NCBI RefSeq assembly: GCF_963169125.1
Contig: NC_084795.1
Span: forward strand, 134,085,701-134,149,700
Direction of reading: 5' to 3'
Origin: Humulus lupulus
Taxonomy: Eukaryota > Streptophyta > Magnoliopsida > Rosales > Cannabaceae
Length of the DNA: 64,000 nucleotides
Part shown: piece after piece, positions 33,291 through 44,114 of the stretch
Layout of the letters: every line of letters starts with the position of its first letter
Numbering within the stretch: the stretch's first letter is position 1
Program-made: the position numbers and the translations under genes
Notes under the pieces: model-generated
The model's database searches: none
What the model saw: the letters and a program-made list of their open reading frames with translations, nothing else
Told to the model about the DNA's origin: nothing

Positions 33291-34704
33291 TGTTGGGGTT
33301 TTATGCCAAAATTAAAACCCAATTTCTTTGTAATCTCATTTATTATCAATAAAAGAATAGAAATCATTTTTTGACTTGGTCAATCACTTTGCTCACATGT
33401 TTTATTTTCATGATTATTTGTTTAATATAAACTTCTATTAAATCTCGAGCATATAGCTAATCGTATTTATAGTGACGTAATCACAGTGGAATATAAATAT
33501 GATTATATGTTCAAAATAAGTTAGTCCTAAGATTAGTCAGTGCACAGGATTTACATTGACTTGCCAATCTATGATATGATCCACTTACACATTGTGGTGT
33601 TATGTTCTTTCCAGAACATTAGCAAAGTAGATAAGATCAGATGTATTTTTTACATCGGACATGACCGATATTGATAGTTGATAAGATAACTAAACATACT
33701 GTTATTATCTATTCTAGTCATATCATATAGTAGACAATAGGTCAATTCAATCTCAATTTTGAGTGGTTAGTATTCTAACTGACTGTATTATTTTAGTTGT
33801 TTGACTTGTTCGTTACCAGCTTACCCTACGGACTAGCCCATACTTACATCTTGGAAACTCGGTAGTATAATTGAGTGGGAGTGTTAATCATACATATGAA
33901 CATCTATAGCTTCTGATGAAGAAGTGAAACGATAGTTTCCTTTTAGTTTGGTTCAAGGTGTTAAATGATAGAGATCTCATTTCAGTAATTAAATTAGTTT
34001 ACTGAAATATCATTTACAAGGAACTAAGTATTTTAAGGATAAAATACAATGAGGGGTAAAACGATATTTTAGTCCCATCTCGTTGTAGACCGTCTATAGA
34101 GGATTGAGTGAAAAGTATGGTTGTAACAATGGATAATTAATAACATATCTCTATTTGTTATAGAGCATTCTATGAATTTAAGAGTGCAATTTCGAGTCTT
34201 TAGTGGAGTCACGAGGAATTAATAAGTTAGTAAATTAATTTGTTAGATTTATGATAACTTATTGGAGCTTTATTTCATATGCCCATGGTCCCCATTGTAT
34301 CTTGGATAAAATCATCTAGATAGTCTCAATTAATTGATTTAATTATCAATTAGAATTATCAAAGTTGACCAGGTCAATTTTTGATAGTTTCACAGAGTTA
34401 TGTAATTTTGAGAAGAAAAGAGAAATTAGGGCAGATTTATTAATTAAGATAAATTGGTATCTAAATTAATAAATAAGTTTAAATCAAGGTTCAAATTAAC
34501 AATAATTAATTTGATAAAGGATTTAAATAATTATTTAATTAATTCAATCAATAGAAAATAATACAGATCTTGATTTTATGGCCAATGGGCTTATAATCAA
34601 ATGAGAAATTTCACGAGCCTAAAGCCCATGACAATTTCGACCTAGGGCCATTTATTGGATATTATTTTATTGATTTTTTAATTAAATTAAATGGCCTAAT
34701 TGAG

Positions 34705-34714
34705 TCTATAAAAG
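34705..34714 (+). promoter_or_regulatory. TATA box of the Copia LTR
   Basis: TCTATAAAAGGAGTGC is preserved as TCTATAAAAGGAGTAC in the solo copy (62401-62416). Confidence 0.65.
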
Positions 34715-34861
34715 GAGTGCTAAGTGAGAGATGAAAACATAAGTTCAGAAGTAAAAAACACAAGTTTCTGATAGTTTTTTAGATTCTCTCTAAACACAAG
34801 TCCTTTTCTAAGCCTCTTAGTTCTTTTATCTTCTTCTCTCTGTATCTATTTCATGTGTTGA

Positions 34862-35174
34862 GAATTTCCCACTCTAGTCTTGGTGATTCTAAGGATACTT
34901 TGGAAGGTTGTGAAGAAAATTGAAGATCGGTTCAGTTTCTTGGTAATACTTTGTGACAGAAAGGATAAAATGGTTAGAGAAACTGAAGGAAGGACTCATT
35001 CATTCTACTGCGTATAATAATTGGCCACTCTAGTCAAGGTGATTCTAAGGATACTTTGGAAGGCTGTGAATAAAATTGAAGATCGATTTAGTTTCTTGGT
35101 AATACTCTACGACAGAAATGATACAAGGGTTAGAGAAACTGAAGGAATGACTCATTCATTCCGCTGTGTATAAT
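34862..35174. repeat. 156-base tandem duplication in the Copia LTR
   Basis: Two units both run from a CCACTCTAGTC context through GTGATTCTAAGGATACTTTGG to a GTATAAT end. The second unit differs by several substitutions. It lies downstream of the TATA box, so in the transcript. Confidence 0.8.
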
Positions 35175-35304
35175 GTAAGTATTCTTATCATTATTTCTCT
35201 TTGAATTAAATTTTAGAAACATTTTCTAGGTTATCTCATATCAATTTGTTAAATATTAGATCTACAGGAAAATAAATAAAGATCTTGTATAAGTTTTTCC
35301 CACA

Positions 35305-35752
35305 AGTACCTATATGACTTGTGTAGTAATTAGGTTTCCATGCTTAATGCCTTTAATATGTTTAAGTTTATCACAAAGATGTAGAGAACTTGCATATAGG
35401 TTGAGATCTTATATCTTGAAAAAGAATAGGAATCGATTTTGGTTAACCTGCTATTTGAATAGGAAGAAAGAAATCTAGAATTGATTAATAAAATTAGTAG
35501 AATGAAGAGTTTATGAAATTAATACCCTAGGTCTTTTTAATAGTGATTTAAAATCTTTTAATTAGTTGTTTTTGTTCAAATTTATTTTTAATTTTAAAAT
35601 TAAATTCAAAAATCAAAATTTTAGTTGCCAAATAGAATGTAAAAATACAATTGTTGGTAATTGGAAAACAGTCTTAATGGGAACGATACTCTACTTATCA
35701 TATATTACTTGAATCAATTGCGTGCACTTGCGTATATATATATTTCGCGATC
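35305..35752 (+). repeat. Fragment with an Athila-like LTR end
   Basis: The stretch ends TGGGAACGATACTC...GTGCACTTGCG...TTTCGCGATCA. This is the wording usual at the 3' end of Athila-like LTRs, and similar in layout to the minus-strand end of element C. Its left border coincides with the Copia LTR end at 35304. No coding sequence. Confidence 0.4.
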
Positions 35753-36286
35753 AATAAACTAAATTTTGACTCCAATTAAGGTGTTCAAAAAATTTCCATT
35801 TCTCCAAATGAAAATTAATTATTAACTTTATTAGTATCTTCTTAAACCAATATTTGATTTTAGTAAATCAAATATGTTTATTTAAAAATGAATACTAATT
35901 TTCTTGTTTCACAAACAAGATATTTGACTAATTAAATAGTCAAATGTTCCCGATAATAAAATTAAGAAAATTAAACAATTCACTTTCTTAATTTTGAATT
36001 AAGACATAAATGTCTTGTTTCCAAAAATTATCAATTAAAAATTTAATTTGCAATAAAACAATCAAATAAACAATTTAATTAATATAGTTAAAATTTTGAA
36101 TTTTGAATTTAACTAATTAATTTAAATTTAAATTTGGTAACCATCACCATCACTAACTTCCTTATTTTTAAATGGCAGAGTATTCTCTTTTTGTTTCTCA
36201 AACCACAAAAATTGGGAATAAAAAATTGGGTAAACACAGATCAGATTCATGACACATGATCTCAACCATGTCTCTGGTACCCATTG
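35753..36286 (-). repeat. Copia leader with primer site, minus strand
   Basis: Next to the LTR at 36287 the minus strand reads ATGGGTACCAGAGACATGG, a diverged initiator-Met-type primer site (usual form TGGTATCAGAGC). AT-rich leader sequence continues to the left and is cut before any gag. Confidence 0.5.
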
Positions 36287-37650
36287 TTGGCTTTTGATCA
36301 TGCGATTGATAATGCAGCGGAAGCATGAGATAATATTTCAATGCAATAATAAAAATTATTAAAGCATAAGAACGAATTACTCTAGAAACAATAACTAGAA
36401 TGAAATCTTTCTCATGTGCATGAATCTGAATAAAATAGAAACTTACAAAAACCTTTTCTAGATGTGGAACACATGTAGATCAAATAGTTTCTTAGCCTCC
36501 TAATCCACCATCTTCCATACTATGGCTCGCACAAAGAGAAGGAGACAGGTGGATGTCTATGTTATTTGGTAGGATACACAATCACACTTTTGAATCTCAA
36601 CACATGAGAGAGTGTTCTTCTCACAATTTAGAGAGAACAAAGTTCTCTATTTTTCCCTCTTGGCAAATAATGTTAATTGCATCTGATCTTTTTATTTCTC
36701 ATGATGTTATGTTCTATTAATATAACAATCAAAAGAAGACCTAGCTCTAATCACATTGGGCCTATGCGTGGGCCATAGTCTATTTGGCGCCAATTGCATG
36801 GTTGTGGGCTCTATGGTATTTTATCTTTATAAAGTGTTACTTGTTGGACCTTTATCATATTATTTTATGTAATGTACAATTTTACCACAAAATTAAATAT
36901 GACTAAATTAATTTTCAATAAAAACTAATTTCACTTAATTATGAATATAATTTTATTTGCCATTAAATATTATTTCATAAATAGATTTTAAATATTATTT
37001 CACAGATAATATTTATATGTGAGATTGAAAATAATACTTTATTATTATTAATTACTTCTATTAATACCAAAATCCTACCTCTGTGTTACCGAGCTAGTAC
37101 GGGGACAGTATGGACCCGTAGTTCTAAGCTCCAATAATTTAATTAATGTTACCAACTCTTAGTTCCATTAATTAATTTATTAACTATGCATTATTCCACT
37201 AGAAATTCATAGTTGAACTCTCAAAACTACCATCTTATATTATTAAAAGCCATAACTATAAAGCTGTCAATTGATTTAGTCATTCCATGAGTTATGACTC
37301 TCTGCTAGTTGTTCATAATTAAAGCTAGGTCTTAATGTTCGTTAACCTCTCTAATTATATCTTTATCAATTAGTTCCATTGATCATTTAATGAACATTAT
37401 TCTATAAATTTAATTATAGAATTAAATTTGTGTTCTCTAATAGAAATTGAGCGCTCTATGTTTAAGCCCCGAATCAACACTAAAAGGAACAACTAATCTG
37501 GTTTCATTTAAGTAACGAGTAGATTCAATATCTATGTATTATGTTCCAAGCCACTTGTAATATTGAACCTTACCCGATAAGACAATTGTCATAAAATCAC
37601 AAATAGGAGTTCATTACTCACTCAGGATTTAGGTCATGTCTCAAAGCCTC
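36287..37650 (-). repeat. Copia LTR, minus strand, U3 end truncated
   Basis: On the minus strand it ends ...CATGATCAAAAGCCAACA at 36287. The middle carries the phrase CTTAGAACTACGGGTCC (37110-37126). Equivalent wording occurs in the other Copia LTRs here (GGAGCTT...GGTCC at 34260 and 41390), so these LTRs belong to related families. The right end meets the 370-base LTR piece near 37650 without a TG start, so U3 is incomplete. Confidence 0.65.
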
Positions 37651-37653
37651 TTT

Positions 37654-38023
37654 GTTAGATTCTCTCTAAACACAATCCTTTTCAAAGACTCTTTGTTATT
37701 TTCTCTTCTTCTCGCTGTATCTATCTCATGTGTTGAGAATTGCCCACTCTAGTGTAGGTGATTCTAAGGATACTTTGGAAGGCTGTGAAGAAAATTGAAG
37801 ATCAGTTCAGTTTCTTGATAATACTCTGCAACAGAAAGGATACAAGGGTTAGAGAAACTAAAGGAAGGACTCATTCATTCCACTGCGTATACTGTAAGTA
37901 TTCTTATCATTGTTTCTCTTTGAATTCAATTTTAGAAACATGTTCTAGGTAATCTCATATTAATTTGTTTAATATTAGATCTACATGAAAATAAATAAAG
38001 ATCCTGTATAAGTTATTCAAACA
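37654..38023 (+). repeat. Truncated right Copia LTR
   Basis: It matches the last 370 bases of the Copia LTR (from TTAGATTCTCTCTAAACAC) and ends TTCAAACA. The duplication present in the left LTR is absent here. Confidence 0.8.
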
Positions 38024-40072
38024 ACCTCGACCGCCTTGATCTCCTCAGCAAATTTGGCCTCGATCTCCTAGGCTCGGCGCCAACTGTGTCCTATGGTGAG
38101 GATACCCTGTGAACAAAAAAAGAAAGTAAACCAGTCAGAAGCTGTTAAAGAAAGTGTTAGTCGATTAAAGGAAAAAGAAGAAACAAGCTTACGCTGAGGA
38201 CTTCAGATAGTCTGCAGCTGATGACCTCGCTGTTCGGTAGTGGAGGAAGATACGAGAAGGCTTCCCTACTGTGGAGGTGCTTTGAAAGCCTTTGCCACTT
38301 CTCGTAAGTAGCATTGAAGGCGCTACTCAGTAGGTCGTTGGCCGAGGGTCTCCTCGCCGGCTCGAGGGGGAGGCTACTGCGAGGAGGAGGAGGAGGAGGT
38401 GTCATGTTTTTGGAAGGAGTGGGCGCTGGGGGAGGAGTTGGAGGGTCCTCTGTTCAAGCTTTTTCCTTAGAGGGATCGCTGCTGCTCTCCCCTCGGTGTC
38501 TCTTGCTCGCCTTCTTTTTTATCGCAGGAGCTTCAGCATTGGTGTATATGTCGAAGGCATGACTGCAAGATAAAAAAAATCAATCAGACAATATAATTTA
38601 GAAGTGAAAGGAAATAATGAAAAAGGGAAATTCTAAGTAATATACCCGAGCTATTACTACTGGTCGATACATTATTTATAGAACTACTGCTACACTCACT
38701 CTCTGGCTTGAAGAAGTCTGAATTAAAGTTACTGGTCGTAAATTTAAAGTTGCCATCCCTATCAAATAAATGACAAGGGATAAGCAGACTATCTAAGAAT
38801 GAGAAATTTATACCATTTTCGTCGAAGGACTGGAGTACAGGGATCAGTGTACTCTGGAAGCTTTTGCTTGCCTCTCCTGTGTTGGGCAGGGGCAGCAGCA
38901 GCCCGAGGGTTGCTGGAGGGTTCCCGAATGGTTACTCCTGTAGCATGCCGTATCGGGGGTTATGATACGTCCAATTGCTGCTCGGGGATTTCCTCTCTAG
39001 TAGCACTCCCTGCGGTGGACTCCCTCACTTCTTGGTGAGGTGCCAAAAGGCCGACTAGCCTCATATTGCTTTCTATGACCATCTCTTTGACGCTCTTCTC
39101 AATATTCGCCATGCTGGCCAGGGCTGCGGCCCTCATCTCCATCTCTAGAGTGGGGTCTAGTCGGTACCATGGACCTGGTCACAACATCAATGTTCTAAGG
39201 AAGGTGAAGAAAAAAAACTAGCATAAAATAAATGACCAATGATTGAGAGATTTACCTCCTCGGGTGAAGGCTAGGTTGTCGACGACCAGGTCTGTCATCA
39301 GGAAGTACTTTCCTACGTTGGATTTATGAGTGACATCACTCAGGAATATGCGAGTAGATTCCTGGTGACAGAAATGGAAAAACCCCGTGTTGTTCTGGTT
39401 GGGGTTGGACATGAGATTGAACAGGTAGTTGATCTCGGGCGGTGTGGGTACAGGCCACTTCTTATGGTTGTAAAGGATATAGAGTGCTAATAGTACTCTA
39501 TATCCATTGGGAGTAATTTGAAAGGGGGCAACCTCAAAGTAATTGGCCACGCCTTTAAAGAATTCGTGCAGAGGAAAGATTGCCCCTGCCTCAATGTGGA
39601 ACCTCGACCAGGCGTTGAAGGCGCCTCTAGGCACGTTTACCCATTGGTCAGAGGTAGGTTTGATTAAGGTAACCCCAGGAAGACAGTACTTCTAGAGGTA
39701 CCTTGTCACTGTCCTAGCCGAAATGACAGTAGGAGGTGCGACATACCAATCAACTTCTGGTCGAAGGCCGTCGCAAAGCCGAGCTTTGAGTTGAATTTCT
39801 GGTGGTGCAATAGTTATGGGTTGAGGATCATTTGAAGGACCCTCGTTGTCAGTTGCTTGTTGGTTAGAAGGAGAATTTGGGGTTTTCTTTTTTCTACGAG
39901 CTATGTGTTTAACATGACCCATGTGTGGTTGGCAGTCTGGGAATCTGGTCGTGGGGTTTTGTTGAGAAGATGGAAGGTCAAAAAAATGAAGTGGCGGTTG
40001 TTCTTGATCTTAGAACAACAGCGCAAGAAGATCTTCGTCTATTGGTCTCTCACCTCCCCAAGGATCGTGCAT
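38024..40072 (-). pseudogene. Antisense accessory gene of B2, N-terminal part (Transposase_28-like)
   Basis: An ATG at 40072 opens MHDPWGGERPIDEDLLALLF, followed by a stop. A basic segment (MGHVKHIARRKKKTPNSPSN) follows at 39922. At 39634-39218 is a conserved domain with FHIEAGAIFPLHEFFKGVAN, YFEVAPFQITPNGYRVLLAL and NQNNTGFFHFCHQESTRIFL, resembling the plant family named Putative gypsy type transposon (Transposase_28). Intron-like gaps separate it from 39142-38960 and from a proline-rich exon at 38405-38157 (TPPPPPPRSSLPLEPARR). The coiled-coil part continues at 33290. In Tat elements such genes run against gag-pol; their role is unknown. Confidence 0.65.
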
Positions 40073-40921
40073 GAATATCTGAGAAGAGAAAAGCGGAAAT
40101 GAGAATCTACAACCAATAGATAAAAGAAGAGGAAGTGTAAGGATAACATTGCTCGTGTATAAAAGTTAAGCTTTTATACGACCAGCAACATCCCAATGTA
40201 AACACTAAGAGCATGCGAACAGTTTGGAAAAACAGATCAAAAAGTGGAAGTGAATAGTTTTTTCAGGAAAACTTTTCGACTTCGAAAAAAGGCAGGAAAA
40301 ATCCAGTTTTTCCAAAAACAGTAAAATCAAATTTTTACTTCGATTTTGGTCACTAAAACAATATTCCTGTTTCCCACACTGATTTCTAAGCCTCACATAA
40401 TGTTTTTTTACTGCCTAAAATACCTAGTCTATTATGTTTCTGCGTACAATCCTGATCGCCCATAATTTTTTATCAAGAACATCAAGAAACTCAAACTAGA
40501 GGACTTACGGGATTCATTCTAAATTTTACAACAGAGAAGACAAGTTCAGAGACTTACTTGGATTGTGGTTTTCAAAGAAGTTACAAGGGCGTTGCTCGGA
40601 ACTGATCGAACGCATCTTGGATTGCCGAAGATTTTTGGGTTTGTTCTTGGGAATTTTCTCTGAGTTCTTGAGGAGAGATAAGGGGACGGTAAAAAGTGAA
40701 AAGTGGGAAAAGTGACTTATTTATATTGATCGTGGTGTACTTAAAGAGGTAATGATGGGGGTAAGTTTTCGATGCATGGGAAATCCCATTAGCCGTCGAA
40801 ATATTTTTGGGAAACTGTAACGGTAATGATTGTTTACTTTTTTGAAAAGGTGCTGACAGATGTGACAAGTCTGACGAAACATTGGTCGAGTAAGTTTACT
40901 ATATGCTGGTCGTAGTAAAAT
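40073..40921. other. Upstream region of the antisense gene (B2)
   Basis: This stretch lies between the antisense start codon and the PPT. It shares inverted similarity with 11062-11912, for example GTATAAAAGTTAAGCTTTTATACGACCAGCAAC at about 40158 in shortened form (TATAAAAG...CTTTTATAC is a hairpin). It probably holds the antisense promoter. Confidence 0.5.
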
Positions 40922-40938
40922 AAACATGGGGGGGCAAA
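40922..40938 (+). other. Polypurine tract of Tat copy B2
   Basis: AAACATGGGGGGGCAAA lies directly before the LTR start TGTTTACC. Confidence 0.75.
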
Positions 40939-41349
40939 TGTTTACCTAAAAAATATTCGCCTGATGACGTGGCAAAATAAATATGCACGTGGGGTGCACG
41001 TGACTATTCAAGTGGGTACGTTCTGTTCGACCATCGACTAGAAGAGGATTCACTCAGCAGAAGGCATATTTCATAGGCGATCAGGTTGATCGCAATATTT
41101 CAGATATCTTTTATAGATTTGTAATCTCGCATTTATGTAATAATCGTAATTTCCATTATTATTTGAAATACGCTTGTATTAAATGTAGTCAAGGCCCATC
41201 GACCCATTAGTAACTCCTTGAGCCTATAAATAAGACTCAATGAGCTCAAGGGAATGGACTTTTGGATCAATAGAGAGAGAGTTGTAGTGTTTTTATCCGC
41301 AAAATTTGTATTCATCTCCAAGCTTGACCCTGGTATCAACTCTTACCTT
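40939..41349 (+). repeat. 3' LTR of Tat copy B2, 3' truncated
   Basis: It starts TGTTTACCTAAAAAATATTC and follows the B1 LTR through the TATA box (CCTATAAATAAG at 41223) and about 110 bases beyond. Near 41349 it passes into Copia sequence, and the final 200 or so bases including GGGTCAACA are lost. Confidence 0.75.
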
Positions 41350-42359
41350 GTATAGTATTTGTAGAGCCACCCTGGGGTCCTATGGACCAATAATTCCAAG
41401 CTCCAATAAATAATAGACTATTAACCATATTTATAATACTATTTATTAATCCCATGATTTCTCCACAATAAATATGAGACTGCACTCTTGAGAATTAAAG
41501 ACAAATATTTACTAAGCACTTTATTGTAACTATGAAGTGTCCATTGATATAATCATTACATACAAATTAATTCTCTATTGATGATTCATAACTAAGTGGG
41601 AATAAAAATGTCGTTTTACCCTTTTAATTATATATTGTTTCCTAGTGTACCATTGACTTCACTAGTGAAGGTTAATTCAAAAACTAATTATGAATTTTAC
41701 GTCAATAACATTTTTCAATTACAAAAGCCAACCCAATAGGGAACCATCATTCAATCTATAATAAGGCATATATTTCATATCTGTTAAGCTATGTCCCCAG
41801 CCATATTCATCATTGAGTCCCCAAAACAATAGTTCTTAGCCTGATCATTCTGAGAAACCGTAATGCATGAATCAAAAGATCAAATGACATATAAAGGATC
41901 ATCATGATTAAGATCAGTTTGTATATGATCATCATGTGATGTGTTTTATATTACTACGAAACAATATTTAAACAAGTATTATAAAATCACATCTGGTCCA
42001 GTTCTACATACTCTTAGTATGTAATGTACCTCCACTAAAGTGTCCTACTACACTAGTAAATCGGATCTAGGTCACATGTGTTCATAATACTAGTGGTCCA
42101 CACTAGCAGTAATTAATCTAAAGATGCCACAACTTTATTTTACTGCGAACTATTTAAATCCATTTTCTCAACCTCGATCATCTCATACCAATATGAGATT
42201 GAGACGACATAGATGAATTTGCGAATTTTCTTATATTTACTTAATCTTATTAACAATATTATAGTACATAAGCTACATATACACAATAATTCAATTCATT
42301 TATTCATTTCATTAAAACCATTGTCAACTGCAATATCTTTAAAGGCACTATTCCCAACA
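41350..42359 (-). repeat. Copia LTR (U3 part), minus strand
   Basis: The start is TGTTGGGAATAG at 42359. Near its left end is the phrase GGAGCTTGGAATTATTGGTCC (41379-41399, minus strand, 20-base core) found in the related LTRs at 37110 and 34256. The expected end is missing at the Tat junction. Confidence 0.7.
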
Positions 42360-42360
42360 C

Positions 42361-42545
42361 CATGTCTAACAAGGTCTTGTTTGTTCTTTCTGAAACATCA
42401 TTTTGCTGTGGCATTCCAGGTGCTGTGAGTTGCGATAGAATACCATGCTCTAGCATGAAATATTTGAATTTTTAAACCAAATATTCACCACCTCGATTTG
42501 ATCAAAGTGTTTTAAGAGTCTTACCTAACTGCTTCTTAGCTTTAG
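42361..42545 (-). pseudogene. Copia integrase core fragment
   Basis: Reading the minus strand: KQLGKTLKTL, stop, SNRGGEYLV, stop, KFKYFMLEHGILSQLTAPGM, PQQNDVSERTNKTLLDM. This is the region between the second aspartate and the glutamate of Ty1/copia integrases. The second catalytic aspartate is changed (SNRGGEY instead of SDRGGEY), while the glutamate of VSER is kept. Confidence 0.8.
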
Positions 42546-43133
42546 CTTTTAAAAGGCGCCTTATTCTATTACTTTGTAAAACGTCTCACAAGTCATAAAT
42601 AATTAGAAAATACCACTTAACATATGTAATTCAGTGGAGCCTTTATAAAACATGCAAGTTGGGCCCAATAGTTTAAAATAAAATAAAGTGTCCTTATGCA
42701 CCATTTAAAGAAAAATAAAATTTAAGTTCCACTGATAATTTTAAAACAAAAGTCCATAACATAATTCCTTAAAACTTGATGCTTATGTTGATCGTTTATT
42801 CGCTCATAAGATACCCCCATGCCATACACACCTGTTTAACGCCCAAACGTGATATCCACTTAGTGGTAGTTGTAGTATAGATGGGCGGTCAATTTCACAA
42901 GGAGGTAAAGAAACAAAGGACAAATAAAACAGTTAGAAGGTATGTAAATGTGAAAGTAGTAAAAGGAATTATATTTTTGTGGTTTTGAAGAATTGAAATG
43001 AAAGGAAAATAAATGATAAAAGGGGTTTGGTGAGACATTGGGGTTCCACAATATATTTTGGTCACCTATTTACTTTGATAATTTACAAATGTATTTGAGT
43101 AATAAAATCTCTTAGTTGAAGTACATGCATATG

Positions 43134-43318
43134 TTATTGTTATGAGAAACCTAGAATCGGCATAATACCATTGGCAATATGCAGTAAAAGACTACTCACA
43201 AAATAACAAACTAATATCTAATGCTAATACTATTGTTATGAGAAATCTAAAAGCGACACTATACCATCTTTGCGATAATGCAGTAAAAGACTACCCAAAA
43301 GATAATAAAATTAATATA
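43134..43318. repeat. Two-copy tandem repeat of about 93 bases
   Basis: Both units run from ATTGTTATGAGAAAYCTARAA through TATGCAGTAAAAGACTAC or its near match, with about 80 percent agreement by eye. Confidence 0.7.
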
Positions 43319-43689
43319 AATTATTTTAGTAAAATTACATAGAAAAAGCTTGACTGAATCTATATAAAATTAATATAAATATTAATTGCATAAATAATGA
43401 TAGGAATAATAAAACTCAAATATTTGAAAATTAAAACACTTTTATAAAATCAAAATAAAAAGATTACAAAATATAAAGCTTCACCCCTATCCTCACCAAA
43501 AGAAAACTCTAGCCTAAGTTAAAAGTCATTCTCACATTTTCCATTGAAAATGTGAGAAGACTAGGCTTAGAGATAAAATGGAGAAGAGAAAATAGAGAGA
43601 GAAGTGTGTAGAAAATGTGTGTTTTTCAAATGAAAACTACATCCTATTTATAGGTGTAGAATACAAATAAACTATGGTAGAAATGACAT

Positions 43690-43870
43690 GTGGCAAGCTA
43701 CAATTGGTTGAGAGGGAAGAACATGGATTGCTAATTTTTGTTGAAAAGAAGACACTTCTATTGGTTGAAAATGAAGGACATGGGTTGTCAATATTTGTTG
43801 GAATGAATTGTAATTGACATCTCTTATTGGTGGAGAAGAAATTGCATGGATTGGTGACATGACATCTTCA
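43690..43870. repeat. Imperfect three-unit tandem repeat
   Basis: ATTGGTTGARAR...ACATGGRTTG recurs at about 43703, 43762 and 43831, each followed by a T-rich ATTTTTGTTG-type linker in the first two. Confidence 0.55.
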
Positions 43871-44114
43871 TGAATTGGATTGAGCTTTTTCAATTTGGGC
43901 TTGACTTCTTCAAAATGCCAACTTTCTTCATTTTCTTCCACTTTTACTTCATTTTCTTTTTGCTTTATTTTATTCAACCAAAATTGTATCATTTTCCTAC
44001 TAAATAAAAACAAATTAAATATTTTCATTTATAAAATATATCACATTAATTTCATGAAAATATTAATTAAAATTTAATTTATTTTGACAATTAAAATCAA
44101 TAAATGTGCATTTT

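Larger units (their letters stand above)
33291..35304 (+). repeat. Left Copia LTR with an internal tandem duplication
   Basis: It is TGTTGGGG...CCCACA, 2014 bases, against 1868 in the solo LTR of the same family at 60976-62843. The excess is explained by a tandem copy of about 156 bases (34862-35174). The TATA box is TCTATAAAAG at 34705-34714, and the solo copy has the same at 62401-62410. Confidence 0.85.
33291..38023 (+). mobile_element. Copia composite inserted in the antisense gene
   Basis: It starts with a complete Copia LTR (TGTTGGGGTTTTATGCC, 33291-35304) and ends with the last 370 bases of the same LTR (37654-38023). The flanks are GCCTC and ACCTC, a one-mismatch target duplication. 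Between the LTR pieces lie an Athila-like LTR end (35305-35752) and an opposite-strand Copia LTR with leader (about 35800-37650). No gag-pol of the outer element remains. Confidence 0.75.
18411..41349 (+). mobile_element. Element B2: Tat-lineage Ty3/gypsy copy interrupted by two insertions
   Basis: On the plus strand the order is nine bases of 5' LTR, primer site, gag start, [Athila-like insertion 18500-27147], gag, protease, RT, two RNase H domains and integrase (ending 32073). A 3' untranslated region, an antisense accessory gene split by a Copia composite (33291-38023), a PPT and a 3'-truncated 3' LTR (40939-41349) follow. It is the same family as B1 in opposite orientation. Stops occur in every domain. 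Gag has also lost its central region near 27330. Confidence 0.88.
41349..42545 (-). mobile_element. Copia remnant: LTR fused to integrase
   Basis: On the minus strand an integrase fragment (42545-42361) is followed at once by an LTR start (TGTTGGGAATAGTGCC at 42359) that runs to about 41349. RT, RNase H and the PPT between them are gone, as are the LTR's R/U5 end and all of gag. Confidence 0.75.
42546..44114. other. Unassigned AT-rich stretch with small tandem repeats
   Basis: No recognisable coding domain. The right part (43880-44110) resembles a non-coding retrotransposon end, with GGCTTGACTTCTTCAAAATG and a purine-poor tail, but no LTR border could be set. Two tandem repeats are listed separately. 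Confidence 0.4.
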
